Shown: positions 7,697-15,806, counted from the first letter of the stretch. The stretch: 64,000 nucleotides of DNA from Bacteroidia bacterium (GCA_025999115.1 BNWW01000002.1:1-64000), one strand, 5' to 3'. Program-made: numbers and translations. The notes: generated by a model from the sequence alone, not told the origin.

Positions 7697-9202
7697 TTAT
7701 ATTTCTTGATTGTTTTGTGTATCCATGTCTCCGACAAAAATGCCGTTCGCAAAAAAGCCATTATCCCCGTCCAGGGAAAGATTATATACAGTATCGTTAT
7801 ACGGCACAGTTTCAATATCCGTAATACCGTAATTCTCATTCCTTCCCGCAAGAATATCCGACATCATTAAAGCACTTGCCCTTTTAATTTGCCTCTTGCC
7901 GCCTGCTATCGTATAAACGGGATGGTGCGTCGTCAACAGGATATTTCCGCCTTGATATGAAACCTTAACCATGTCGGCCTCGTCTCCCGTCCATATATTT
8001 CTTACGGTTACAACCCGATTGCTCTCCCTGCCTGTCAATGTGTCGCCTATCTTTATGGCTTCAATGGGGATTTCCCCCCGGGATGTAAGTATCAGCGTTC
8101 CTTTGGCAAGGCATCCCCACATAATTCTTAGCGGAAGAATTAGGTACGTCAGATTAGTAGCAGTAGCTTGTGCCGGAACAGACTTGCTTGTAACCAGAAA
8201 GGACAATGTTTGTTGCCCTCCGGACTTCAAGTGATAATTGATATTAAACGATAGCATGAAATTGTAATTGTATGGCTTTAAATCACCTGTCTGTTTAATC
8301 GCCATGCCCCAATTCGTTGCAAGTTCATATTGTATATCTCCATCTGTAATAGGGAAGCCTCCCGATCCCGATATACTGATTTGAGTGGACGTAACTGATG
8401 CAAATCCTCCATCTATGCTCTCAAGATAAGCGTATAAATCCGTTATATCTTCTGGTTTTTCAATAATTACGCTACGCCCCAGTCTGATTACTCCCTTGCC
8501 CGGTATGGCAATGTATGGCTGGTTTGAAGCATCTTTCCCATAGTTGCATACATAGTCGCTGTCGCCGGAATCCTGTGGACGACGGAACAGGGATATTACA
8601 ATGTGGTTGGGGTCGTGGGTATATACGGCCGGATTCTTGTCGCTATCGTCATAATGCCCAAATGCGATGGTTAATTTTTCTTTCTTTGGATAAATATGAT
8701 CATACTGGGGATCTATTTGTATGTCCGCGAAAGCGCAGGATTGACGGGATGCAAAAAGTCGGCTTTGCATGTCATCACTGTGTTCCACAATACATTCAAC
8801 CATTACGGATACTCGACGCAAATCAAAACCGTCCGCGTTGATGTATTGATGAGCGTCTCCCGTTTTAATTGATTCTATAACCGGAAAATCCACATCGCCG
8901 ATATATTGTTCTGTATCCCTGTCGAAAAAATGACCTTTGAATGTAAAGCGTTTTTGCTCTTCAAGGAAAGAAACATATACGCTTAAATGCAAATAGCCGT
9001 CTTCCGTCAATACAAAATCCCGTATGTCATAATAGTCATAAAACCTGAAAGGCACAGGATTTTCAATTTCGCGAAGTGTAGGAGGTTTCTCTCCCGACAC
9101 TCGCACAACTTTGTTGTTACTCGCTTTCGCTTGTGAGTAAACTTTGGACAAATCAGGATGTAATACATTTGCCTGATTAATAGATACTAATGTTATTGCC
9201 AT
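7697..9202 (-). CDS. Protein with C-terminal Hint (Hedgehog/intein) domain
   Basis: 501 residues. Residues 1-360 match no family I recognise; they look beta-rich and lack a signal peptide or membrane segment. Residues 363-492 form a Hint autoprocessing domain: GCLAKGTLILTSRGEIPIEA with the catalytic Cys at 364, the TxxH block TTHHPVYT near 424-431, and the closing block NGFFANGIFVGD. The terminal His-Asn needed for C-terminal splicing is absent, so only the Cys-driven N-terminal acyl shift or cleavage is expected. The protein ends nine residues later, leaving no C-terminal toxin on the same chain. The deaminase-like gene follows 6 bp downstream, suggesting joint function. The host-versus-phage role of the N-terminal part is unknown. 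Confidence 0.75.
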   Translation of the reverse strand: MAITLVSINQANVLHPDLSKVYSQAKASNNKVVRVSGEKPPTLREIENPVPFRFYDYYDIRDFVLTEDGYLHLSVYVSFLEEQKRFTFKGHFFDRDTEQYIGDVDFPVIESIKTGDAHQYINADGFDLRRVSVMVECIVEHSDDMQSRLFASRQSCAFADIQIDPQYDHIYPKKEKLTIAFGHYDDSDKNPAVYTHDPNHIVISLFRRPQDSGDSDYVCNYGKDASNQPYIAIPGKGVIRLGRSVIIEKPEDITDLYAYLESIDGGFASVTSTQISISGSGGFPITDGDIQYELATNWGMAIKQTGDLKPYNYNFMLSFNINYHLKSGGQQTLSFLVTSKSVPAQATATNLTYLILPLRIMWGCLAKGTLILTSRGEIPIEAIKIGDTLTGRESNRVVTVRNIWTGDEADMVKVSYQGGNILLTTHHPVYTIAGGKRQIKRASALMMSDILAGRNENYGITDIETVPYNDTVYNLSLDGDNGFFANGIFVGDMDTQNNQEI

Positions 9203-9280
9203 AATGTTGAAATTTAATAAATTAAAAATTAGAATTAGAAATTATTTATATTATATAAAGATTGAATTTGATTTTATTTT

Positions 9281-9390
9281 TCACTCCCACCACAACTTCG
9301 GATAGGTCGGGCTGCCGCCGTTCCAGCCGCCCAGGTCTTTCCAATATTGGTTGGTGGTACCATCGGCGCTGCTGCTTGCAGTCCACGCCG
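9281..9390 (-). pseudogene. Orphan C-terminal fragment of a surface protein
   Basis: A minus-strand frame with no start encodes WTASSSADGTTNQYWKDLGG, continues WNGGSPTYPKLWWE and stops at 9281. This glycine/tryptophan-rich ending resembles the C-termini of large repeat-containing Bacteroidales surface proteins. It abuts the 55-bp sequence that follows the adhesin variable region (9390-9443). It therefore looks like a leftover from recombination at that flank rather than an expressed gene. Confidence 0.5.
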
Positions 9391-9443
9391 CGCTCGTCCC
9401 TCGCTTGCTCTCCCGCAGGCTCGCTTGCTCAAGGAACGATGAA
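9390..9443. repeat. Copy 1 of the sequence shared downstream of both adhesin genes
   Basis: About 54 bp immediately after the stop codon of the first FGE adhesin closely match 11207-11261 after the second. Inside it, GAGCAAGCGAG occurs twice about 20 bp apart when read on the minus strand. Conservation outside the coding region fits a functional homing or recombination flank (as at DGR variable regions) or recent duplication. Confidence 0.7.
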
Positions 9444-11144
9444 CTAAGGGACAAACACGACGCGGAACCCGAGGACGTCGTAAGCGCGGTCGGGATCGTC
9501 GCCGTTGCGATACGCGGAGCGGCAATCCTGAGCGAAGAAGTACCAGCCGCCGCCGCGAATCACGCGAAGCACGCGGACGGAGCCCGGATTAGGGCTTACG
9601 GGGTCGGTTACGGCACCGGTTCCGTATTCCGAGCCGTCCCAGCTATCCTCGCACCACTCAAATACATTACCGTGCATGTCGTAAAGACCGTAATTGTTTG
9701 CATCAGGATAACTGCCGACAGCGGTGGTTGCGTCTTTGTAGAGGCCGCTTTGCGATGGATCATTATAGTTGCCCGAATGGCCATTATCCAAATCGTAAGG
9801 ATACGTTGCATAAAAATTAGCCATATCGCCTGTCAGTTTCCTGCCCGTGCCGATACCGAAAGGCAGGGTATTGACCTCGGTAGCCTTATTTTGGTAATCG
9901 CCACGGCAGGCATATTCCCACTGCGCCTCGGTCGGCAAACTGCCTCCGGCCCAACGGGCATATTCATCCGCGCCGTACCAGGTAACGTAAATCACGGGAT
10001 GGTTATCATAACCGCTTGCAGGAACCCACTTGCTGTTAACGCCGTCCCAGTTAAGACCCCAATCGGAACTGCTCTCCGAAACTAATCTTTGGGAAGGATA
10101 TGACCCTGATGCCCATAGTCCATTGCTCCCGATAGTGTTGGCGTTCAAAAACGCTGCATATTGTGCATTGGTAACCGGATATTTGCTCATATAAAAATCC
10201 TTAGTCAATGTTACCTGATGCTGCGTTTCATTAATATTGCGGTTCGGTTCGCTTGCCGGACTGCCCATCATAAACGTCCCCTTGGGAATAAAGGCTACGG
10301 GGATGTCCCTGATAGTCTTGACTGCCGTTATCTCGCTTGTAGCGCCCGCGCCCCAGGTTGCGCCGTTATCGGTTACTGTAACCGTGAGCGCGCTGTTTTC
10401 TACGGTTATGTCGAAAGTGTAGGATTTGCCGGCTTCAAGATTGAGCGAGGCGGGCTTCCAGAAATAGTCCTTGCCTGTGAGGGTAACTTTCAGGACGTTC
10501 TCACTGGCGTAACTTTTGGGAAGAAGCAGGGCGGTATTTGCGCCGTCGGGCGTAATCCATCCGGGCGTTTTGCCGGTAATGGCTCCGGTGGGGCTTGCCC
10601 CTGTGTTGTCGATGGCGCCCACCTCGGTATAGCCGTAGAATTTAACGGTTGCGCCCGTTACGTTTGTTATGCCTGTGCCTGCGGTCAGCGTTGCCGTTAC
10701 CTTTGCCGTCCGGTGCTCGAAGGTAAGCCGCTTGGTTGTATAGTTGGCAGACGTGATGCCGCTCACTTCGGGGGCGAAGATAAAGTCTGCTGCCTGTATG
10801 CCTGCACTTTGGTCGGCAGGAAAGGTATAGTTAGCCGGATACCACGCGAATGCGTCAACGGAAGCGTAGTCGTTCCAGTACTGCGAGGCGCAGGTAAGCG
10901 TCCCGTCCGGCGCCGCCGTGAAATCATACACCGTTCCGTTTACATTTACTTTCACCGTTTCCCCTCCCGTCCACGTTCCGTCGGAGGTGGCGCGGGTTTC
11001 GGGCGCACCGGTTTGGGCGGACAGGGTCAGCGGCTCGCCGTCTTCAGGCGTCAGTCCGTCTGTTTTGTCGCAGGCGGCGAAAAATGCCGGAAGCGCGATT
11101 ATCAGGAGTAAAAGGTTTGCCTGATGCTTCAAATACTGTTTCAT
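9444..11144 (-). CDS. Fimbrillin-FGE fusion adhesin 1 (lipoprotein, DGR-like target)
   Basis: 566-residue predicted lipoprotein (lipobox PAFFAAC, about 19-25). Residues 40-270 are fimbrillin-like and clearly paralogous to the stand-alone fimbrillin at 13013-13840 (shared WNDYASVDAFAWYP, DQSAGIQ.ADFIFA). Residues 285-566 are an FGE/sulfatase-modifying-factor fold (IPKGTFMMGSPASEP, YDMHGNVFEWCEDSWDG, IRGGGW, ending LGFRVVFVP). That C-type-lectin-like fold is a common scaffold for DGR variable proteins, and the last ~130 bp vary as a DGR would predict. As final member of a fimbrial operon it is probably a tip adhesin rather than a sulfatase activator. The ligand is unknown. Confidence 0.88.
   Translation of the reverse strand: MKQYLKHQANLLLLIIALPAFFAACDKTDGLTPEDGEPLTLSAQTGAPETRATSDGTWTGGETVKVNVNGTVYDFTAAPDGTLTCASQYWNDYASVDAFAWYPANYTFPADQSAGIQAADFIFAPEVSGITSANYTTKRLTFEHRTAKVTATLTAGTGITNVTGATVKFYGYTEVGAIDNTGASPTGAITGKTPGWITPDGANTALLLPKSYASENVLKVTLTGKDYFWKPASLNLEAGKSYTFDITVENSALTVTVTDNGATWGAGATSEITAVKTIRDIPVAFIPKGTFMMGSPASEPNRNINETQHQVTLTKDFYMSKYPVTNAQYAAFLNANTIGSNGLWASGSYPSQRLVSESSSDWGLNWDGVNSKWVPASGYDNHPVIYVTWYGADEYARWAGGSLPTEAQWEYACRGDYQNKATEVNTLPFGIGTGRKLTGDMANFYATYPYDLDNGHSGNYNDPSQSGLYKDATTAVGSYPDANNYGLYDMHGNVFEWCEDSWDGSEYGTGAVTDPVSPNPGSVRVLRVIRGGGWYFFAQDCRSAYRNGDDPDRAYDVLGFRVVFVP
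9447..9584 (-). other. Variable region 1 (DGR-type VR) of adhesin 1
   Basis: Compared with 11265-11393, in-frame substitutions fall in about a dozen codons between the GGGW and LGFRVVFVP motifs (for example TAC/ATC, TTC/AGC, GGC/AAC, CGC/AAC, GTC/GAC). Every one is at codon position 1 or 2 while position 3 is identical, as expected from adenine-directed mutagenesis of AAY template codons. This copy also has a 9-bp insertion (three codons) before the GGGW motif. Confidence 0.75.
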
Positions 11145-11206
11145 TTTTATTCTGTTTTATATTATTCTGTTTTTCTGAAATTTTTCCCGTCCGCCTGCCT
11201 CCTGCT

Positions 11207-11261
11207 GCGCTCGTCCCTCACTTGCTCTCTCGCAGGCTCCCTTGCTCAAGGAACGATGAAA
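11207..11261. repeat. Copy 2 of the sequence shared downstream of both adhesin genes
   Basis: Matches 9390-9443 with only a few differences, then diverges. It begins directly at the stop codon of the second FGE adhesin. Confidence 0.7.
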
Positions 11262-12914
11262 CTAAGGGACAAACACGACGCGGAACCCGAGGTCGTCGTA
11301 AGCGTTGACGGGATTGATGTTGTTGCGAAACGCGGAGCGGCAATGCAGAGCGTAGCTGATCCAGCCGCCGCCGCGAAACACGCGGTTGGAGCCGGTAGCA
11401 GAACCATTAGGGTCGCTAACAGAGCCGCTGTCGTAATTACCGTACCAGTCGCTGCACCACTCATATACATTGCCGTGCATGTCGTAAAGACCGTAATTAT
11501 TTGCATCAGGATAACTGCCAACGGCGGTGGTTTTTCCTTGGTATAGCACGTTTTGCGATGGATTATCATAGTCGCCCGAAGGGTTATGATCCAAATCGTA
11601 AGGACGCGTTGCATAAAAATTAGCCATATCGCCTGTCAGCTTCCTGCCCGTGCCGATACCGAAAGGCGGGGTATTGACCTCGGTGGCCTTATCCGGGTAA
11701 TCGCCGCGGCAAGCATATTCCCACTGTGCCTCGGTCGGCAAACTGCCTCCGACCCAACGGGCATATTCATCCGCGCCGTACCACGTTACATAAATCACGG
11801 GGTGGTTATCATAACCGCTTACCGGAACCCACTTTTTGTTTCCGTTGTCCCAGTTAAGACCCCAATTGTAACTGCCGTTGCTCGCCGAAACTAATCTTTG
11901 GGCAGGATATGACCCTGATGCCCATAGTCCATTGTTCCCGATATTGTTAGCGTTCAAAAACGCTGCATACTGGGCGTTCGTAACCTGATATTTGCTCATA
12001 TAAAAATCCTTGGTCAAAGTTACCGGATGCTGCGTTTCATCACTATAGCGGTACGGCTCGCTTGTGGGGCTGCCCATCATAAACGTCCCCTTGGGAATAA
12101 AGGCTAAGGAGATGCCGAGCAAATCAGTGATAGTGGTTTTTACCCCTATTTTTGTGTATTTCCCCACCGTCAGCGCTACGCCTGTCTTTTCCCATACCAG
12201 GGTTGCACCGAGGTAGGTATAGCCGCCGCTCAGGGTCACGCCTGTTTGGGGTTTTGCTATATAGCGGTAGCTGTCGCCGATTTTGCAGGGCGTAACGGCG
12301 GTTGTTCCTGCTTTTAAAGTTGCGGCGGTTGCGGTTGCGGGCAGCGACACTTCTATCAGCGCAAGGGCATGGGTAAGCCCGATAGTGAGCGTTGTAGCGG
12401 ATACAGCGCCTGTGCCGGTCATCAGGTCGGAGGACGTGTAGTCGGTGTAAGCGCTCTGGTCGGCTTTGGGCGTGAAGGCGTCGCGGATTTCGTCTGCCGT
12501 CTTCTTGCCGCTCATTGTCGCGCTGTACGGGTAATAAGCAAGGTAGGCGCCGCCGGTGACGTCGGTTATCGTCGCTGCGCCGTCGGGCGTCCACGCTGTG
12601 CCGTTGTAGGTGCAGGGGATGTTGTCCTGCAAAATGGCGTTGGCGCTTGAAAGAACGGTAATGCCGATTTTGTCGCCGGAGGTAAAGGTGGTGACATAGC
12701 CGCTTTCCGAAGCGCGTGTTTCGGGATTGTCGGATGCGAAGTCCGCGGCGGTTATGTTGATTGTAGAGACGCGCAATTGCGCGTCTCTACCGAGTTCGTC
12801 GTCCTGCGAGCAAGCTCCCAAAAAAAGGATTAAGGAAGTTAAGGAAATTAAGGATTTCAAGTTCCTTAAATTTCTTAGACTCCTTAGATTCATTATTGCT
12901 TTCATATTAATCAT
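11262..12914 (-). CDS. Fimbrillin-FGE fusion adhesin 2 (lipoprotein, DGR-like target)
   Basis: About 550 residues from the ATG at 12914, which places the signal and lipobox (LILFLGAC) properly; the longer frame from 12968 would read through a hairpin and add 18 polar residues. The N-terminal half is fimbrillin-like but of a different subtype from adhesin 1 (ETRASESGYVTTFTSGDKIG, then AYYPYS). The C-terminal half is nearly the same FGE domain (IPKGTFMMGSP, YDMHGNVYEWCSDWYG, FRGGGW, LGFRVVFVP) and carries its own variable segment. Two different anchoring domains on one conserved lectin-like head suggest domain shuffling or duplication. Probably co-transcribed with the upstream fimbrial genes. 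Confidence 0.87.
   Translation of the reverse strand: MINMKAIMNLRSLRNLRNLKSLISLTSLILFLGACSQDDELGRDAQLRVSTINITAADFASDNPETRASESGYVTTFTSGDKIGITVLSSANAILQDNIPCTYNGTAWTPDGAATITDVTGGAYLAYYPYSATMSGKKTADEIRDAFTPKADQSAYTDYTSSDLMTGTGAVSATTLTIGLTHALALIEVSLPATATAATLKAGTTAVTPCKIGDSYRYIAKPQTGVTLSGGYTYLGATLVWEKTGVALTVGKYTKIGVKTTITDLLGISLAFIPKGTFMMGSPTSEPYRYSDETQHPVTLTKDFYMSKYQVTNAQYAAFLNANNIGNNGLWASGSYPAQRLVSASNGSYNWGLNWDNGNKKWVPVSGYDNHPVIYVTWYGADEYARWVGGSLPTEAQWEYACRGDYPDKATEVNTPPFGIGTGRKLTGDMANFYATRPYDLDHNPSGDYDNPSQNVLYQGKTTAVGSYPDANNYGLYDMHGNVYEWCSDWYGNYDSGSVSDPNGSATGSNRVFRGGGWISYALHCRSAFRNNINPVNAYDDLGFRVVFVP
11265..11393 (-). other. Variable region 2 (DGR-type VR) of adhesin 2
   Basis: Counterpart of 9447-9584. 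Several codons here are still AAC or AAT where copy 1 has GGC, CGC or GAT, consistent with a template rich in AAY codons. Bases outside those codons are almost identical between the copies. Confidence 0.75.
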
Positions 12915-12937
12915 TTTTATTTGTTCCTTTTGCGCCG

Positions 12938-12959
12938 GTTCCCGCCGCGAAGCGGGAAC
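12938..12959. repeat. Perfect 8-bp stem hairpin upstream of adhesin 2
   Basis: GTTCCCGC and GCGGGAAC flank a 6-nt loop, 24 bp upstream of the chosen start of adhesin 2 and about 55 bp after the fimbrillin stop. There is no T run on the operon strand. It may reduce or protect the downstream transcript; the role is unknown. Confidence 0.5.
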
Positions 12960-13012
12960 ACTGTTCATTACGCGCCGGGCTTACGCATTGCGCCCGGACC
13001 GGCTGCCGCTTT

Positions 13013-13840
13013 TTACTCGGCTGTGCCGCTGCCCGCAATGGGACTGTCCCAATCCTGAATGTTAGCGCTTTTAACGGTCAGGCTGGTTTTATCCACCTGA
13101 ACGGCAAACTGATACGATTTTCCCGCTTCAAAAGTATAGCTGCTTTTATAATAGTACTCCTGACTGCTTGCAAGCGTTACTTTGAAAATGTTTTCGCTTG
13201 TCAGTGTAACGGGCAACAGCAATGCGGTGTTGCCGGCGTCGGGCGTAATCTCGCCTATTGTGCTACCTGTAATGGCTCCGGTGGGATTTGCGCCGGTGAT
13301 GTCCATAGCGGCTAATGCGGTATAACCGTAAAACGTGACTGTTGCGCCGGTTAAATCGCCTGCGGTTAAACCGGCACCGGCAGTGAGCGTAACGGATACT
13401 TTTGCCGTCTTGTGCTTGAACAAGAGTGTTTGGGTTCCCCAGTTGGCGCGGGTAATTCCCGTAACCTTGTCTGCAAAGATAAAGTCGGCTACCTGAATGC
13501 CTGCACTTTGGTCGGCGGCATAAGCGTACGTTTCCGGATAGTACGCGAAGGCGTCAATGGAAGCGTAGTCGTTCCAGTACAATGTGGCGCTGGTAAGCGT
13601 ACTGCGGTCTGCCGCCACCGTAAATGGATACTCTGTTCCGCCTACATTTACTATTACCGTTTCCCCGCCGTCCCAAGTGTTGCCGGAAGTGGCGCGGGCT
13701 TGCGGGTCGTTGCTCACTTGCGAGGCAAAGGACAGCTTGCTGTTTGCGGGGTTATTTACTGCTTCGTCGTCCTTGCTGCACGAAGTCATTACTGTTGCCG
13801 CTGCAATGGCGGCGATTGCTAAAAATTTACATTTGTTCAT
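13013..13840 (-). CDS. Fimbrillin family lipoprotein
   Basis: 275 residues from the ATG at 13840; an in-frame ATG at 13867 would add nine residues ahead of the signal. The signal ends in a lipobox (ATVMTSC). The body resembles the fimbrillin/Mfa-like pilin fold, is alanine/threonine/glycine-rich, and contains WNDYASIDAFAYYP and DQSAGIQVADFIF, which recur in adhesin 1. Such lipoproteins are exported, processed at an Arg-containing site and polymerised into type V pili. It lies between the FimB/Mfa2-like gene and the two FGE adhesins and is the likely stalk or adaptor subunit. Confidence 0.85.
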   Translation of the reverse strand: MNKCKFLAIAAIAAATVMTSCSKDDEAVNNPANSKLSFASQVSNDPQARATSGNTWDGGETVIVNVGGTEYPFTVAADRSTLTSATLYWNDYASIDAFAYYPETYAYAADQSAGIQVADFIFADKVTGITRANWGTQTLLFKHKTAKVSVTLTAGAGLTAGDLTGATVTFYGYTALAAMDITGANPTGAITGSTIGEITPDAGNTALLLPVTLTSENIFKVTLASSQEYYYKSSYTFEAGKSYQFAVQVDKTSLTVKSANIQDWDSPIAGSGTAE

Positions 13841-13893
13841 TGTGATTTGTTTTTTTAAATAATACATGAATAATTGTTATTGTTATTGTTAAA

Positions 13894-14787
13894 TTAATTT
13901 GCTACTACTGTTTCGTTTCCGGCGTTTTCCCAGTCGGAAATTTCCGCGGCAACGCCCAATACGGTTGCTGTTACCGTTACTCCTGCCTTGAGGGTAAACG
14001 GCGTTTTCTTGTCGGCATTGAAGGGTGCTATTTTTTCCGACAAACCGGAATTTACCGTAATATCAGCGGGTAGGCCGCCGTTGAAATGCAGGGTCAGGGT
14101 CAGCGTTTGCGCGTTGCCCTGAATACCGAGCAGGCGCAGGACGGCGGTATATTTGCCGTCGGGTTGCCGGACAAACACAGGCACAACCGCAACCGGGTCT
14201 CCCACGGGGTTGCCGTTGTCGATACCGATTGCGCCCGCCACGCCCGAAAGGGTGGCTGCAATACCTGTAATGCGGTCGGCAACATTGCCTTGCACGTCCA
14301 GTTCGAGGGTCAGCTGCCGCACCTGTTGCTGCATGGCGACGGTAAAGGCGTGGTCTTTGTCTTTTTCAATGACAACGTCCTGCGAGCCGGTAAAGAGCCA
14401 GCCCAATTCGCTGCTGTAATCAGCCGCAGCGGTTGTTCCGGCAATCGAAATGTTGTTTGCGGTATTCCATATATTAATATGGTATGCGCCCGCTTCAAAG
14501 TCATTGTTTACTTCGTTGGTTGTGCCGGATAAAGCCCCCACCCAGCCTCCCCCCAAGGGGGAGGAGATGGCTACCGTATAGTTGTCCGGGATATTGATGC
14601 CCTCGCCGCGGTTTGTCCAGTCGGTGGTGAGGGATATGATTCTGCCGTGATTGGGGTGGTCGGTGTTGTAGAGCGGCTCCTTCACGCAACTTGTCAGGCA
14701 GCATACTGCTGCTGTGGCGGTTAAGTACCTTAAAGTCTTTAAGGACTTTAAAGACCTTAATGATAATTTTACTATTATATTTTTCAT
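13894..14787 (-). CDS. FimB/Mfa2-family fimbrial anchor lipoprotein
   Basis: 297 residues with a signal ending in CCLTSC and the start CVKEPLYNTDHPNHGRI, typical of the FimB/Mfa2 family, whose members anchor type V pili to the outer membrane and limit their length. The remainder is a beta-rich two-domain protein without further motifs. It begins 3 bp after the DUF3575 gene, marking a tight operon, and precedes the fimbrillin by 53 bp. Confidence 0.82.
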   Translation of the reverse strand: MKNIIVKLSLRSLKSLKTLRYLTATAAVCCLTSCVKEPLYNTDHPNHGRIISLTTDWTNRGEGINIPDNYTVAISSPLGGGWVGALSGTTNEVNNDFEAGAYHINIWNTANNISIAGTTAAADYSSELGWLFTGSQDVVIEKDKDHAFTVAMQQQVRQLTLELDVQGNVADRITGIAATLSGVAGAIGIDNGNPVGDPVAVVPVFVRQPDGKYTAVLRLLGIQGNAQTLTLTLHFNGGLPADITVNSGLSEKIAPFNADKKTPFTLKAGVTVTATVLGVAAEISDWENAGNETVVAN

Positions 14788-14790
14788 AAT

Positions 14791-15375
14791 CTATAATTTA
14801 AAAATCAGTGAAACTCCTAACTGCGTGGGTCCGAAAAAGTCCTTTTTCAATCCGCCTTCTTTCAGCACCATCACTTCGCGACTGCGGTAGTAGGTGTCGT
14901 ATTTCAGTTGGGTATAGCCCAATCCGAGGCTGAAATCAAGGTCGAAGACTTCACTTAGGCGAAGTTTGTAGCCGCCTGTCAGTCCGCCGCCGATGGCATC
15001 GCCCTGATAGCCGGTGTCGTTGAATTTAAAGTTAAATTCGCCTGCATGACCTTCGACACCGATAAACCAATTTTTGTTTGCACCTATATAATAGCGCACT
15101 TCGGGTTGTACGAGCCATGTGCGATGATGGTTATCGTCGTCGCTCCAAATCCAGTGGCTGTATGCGCCGTTTACGAGGATGCCGAAACGTTCAGCGGGTT
15201 TGTATTCAATGCCGAGATTGGGAGTGGCAACCGCCCAGTACAGTAAATTGGTGCGGATGGAAAATTTGTCCTCGCAGCCATGCTCCGTGTATGCGTTGTC
15301 CTTTGCGTCCTGTTGTGCGGGCAGGGTTGCCGTCAGGAGCAGGAAGCAGGCAAGGGTAAGTACTGTTTTCTTCAT
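14791..15375 (-). CDS. DUF3575 outer-membrane protein
   Basis: 194 residues with a Sec signal (LTLACFLLLTATLPAQ). The beta-rich body has the DUF3575 features: TNLLYWAVATPNLGIEY, then YSHWIW, VQPEVRYYIG and GGGLTGGYKLRLSEVFDL. DUF3575 genes frequently head fimbrial operons in Bacteroidales, as here. It is the first gene downstream of a long leader with a 7-bp repeat and a terminator-like hairpin. Its biochemical role in pilus biogenesis is unclear. Confidence 0.88.
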   Translation of the reverse strand: MKKTVLTLACFLLLTATLPAQQDAKDNAYTEHGCEDKFSIRTNLLYWAVATPNLGIEYKPAERFGILVNGAYSHWIWSDDDNHHRTWLVQPEVRYYIGANKNWFIGVEGHAGEFNFKFNDTGYQGDAIGGGLTGGYKLRLSEVFDLDFSLGLGYTQLKYDTYYRSREVMVLKEGGLKKDFFGPTQLGVSLIFKL

Positions 15376-15420
15376 TCGTGATGTATTTTAAAAATTCGTG
15401 ATGTATTGTTTAAAACAGGT

Positions 15421-15484
15421 AAAAAAACGTGAAAGCGTAAAGAAGACAGGGCATAAAAACCTGTTGTTTCTTTACGCTTTCGCG
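15421..15484 (-). terminator. Terminator-like hairpin in the fimbrial operon leader (possible attenuator)
   Basis: GAAAGCGTAAAGAA at 15431-15444 pairs perfectly with 15468-15481. ACAGG/CCTGT pairs inside, and the outer stem extends three more bases with one wobble. Read on the minus strand the stem is followed by seven U (15427-15421), a classic intrinsic terminator. No gene on that strand ends upstream, so it lies between the predicted promoter and the first fimbrial gene, where it would have to be read through. Confidence 0.75.
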
Positions 15485-15556
15485 CATATTTATAACTGTT
15501 AAGAAATTTTTTTGTAACTTTCGCCCTTTTAGCAAGAGGGCGGGAGGGTGCGTTAG

Positions 15557-15649
15557 GCTGTGTGCTGTGTGCTGTGTGCTGTGTGCTGTGTGCTGTGTGC
15601 TGTGTGCTGTGTGCTGTGTGCTGTGTGCTGTGTGCTGTGTGCTGTGTGC
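15557..15649. repeat. Heptanucleotide tandem repeat, about 13 copies
   Basis: An uninterrupted array of TGTGCTG (93 bp) lies between the predicted fimbrial promoter and the operon start. Perfect 7-bp arrays change length by slippage. Any open frame through it (for example minus strand from 15789) is low complexity and probably not a gene, though slippage would shift such a frame. Confidence 0.95.
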
Positions 15650-15806
15650 ATATTAGCAGAATTTACGGGAACAGCGCAAAACTCCGCCATTGTTTTGTTC
15701 AAACGGCAAGCAAAAAACAACATCCGTATTACAAAGATTCCTGAAACACAAATATTTGTCGCATCCTGTTCTTTTCGATTTAGCAACATTTAAATATAAT
15801 TGAGGA

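Noticed and set aside
10161..11111. 316-residue plus-strand frame opposite the first FGE adhesin
   Set aside because: Mirror frame of a GC-richer gene with clear homology on the minus strand; cysteine- and glycine-rich composition, no recognisable domain, no promoter.
9444..12914. FGE domains as sulfatase-activating enzymes
   Set aside because: They are fused to pilin-like lipoprotein domains at the end of a fimbrial operon, no sulfatase gene is near, and the C-terminus is hypervariable; an adhesin role fits better.
12915..12968. Upstream start of adhesin 2 at 12968
   Set aside because: It would place 18 polar residues before the signal peptide and include a strong hairpin; ATG 12914 gives a normal lipoprotein signal.
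15557..15649. CRISPR-like array
   Set aside because: Pure 7-bp tandem copies with no spacers; no cas genes in the window.
15553..15793. Small ORFs on both strands through the heptanucleotide repeat
   Set aside because: They encode only the repeat (HTAQHS-type or CVLCAV-type). A leader peptide is possible but nothing beyond the open frame supports it.
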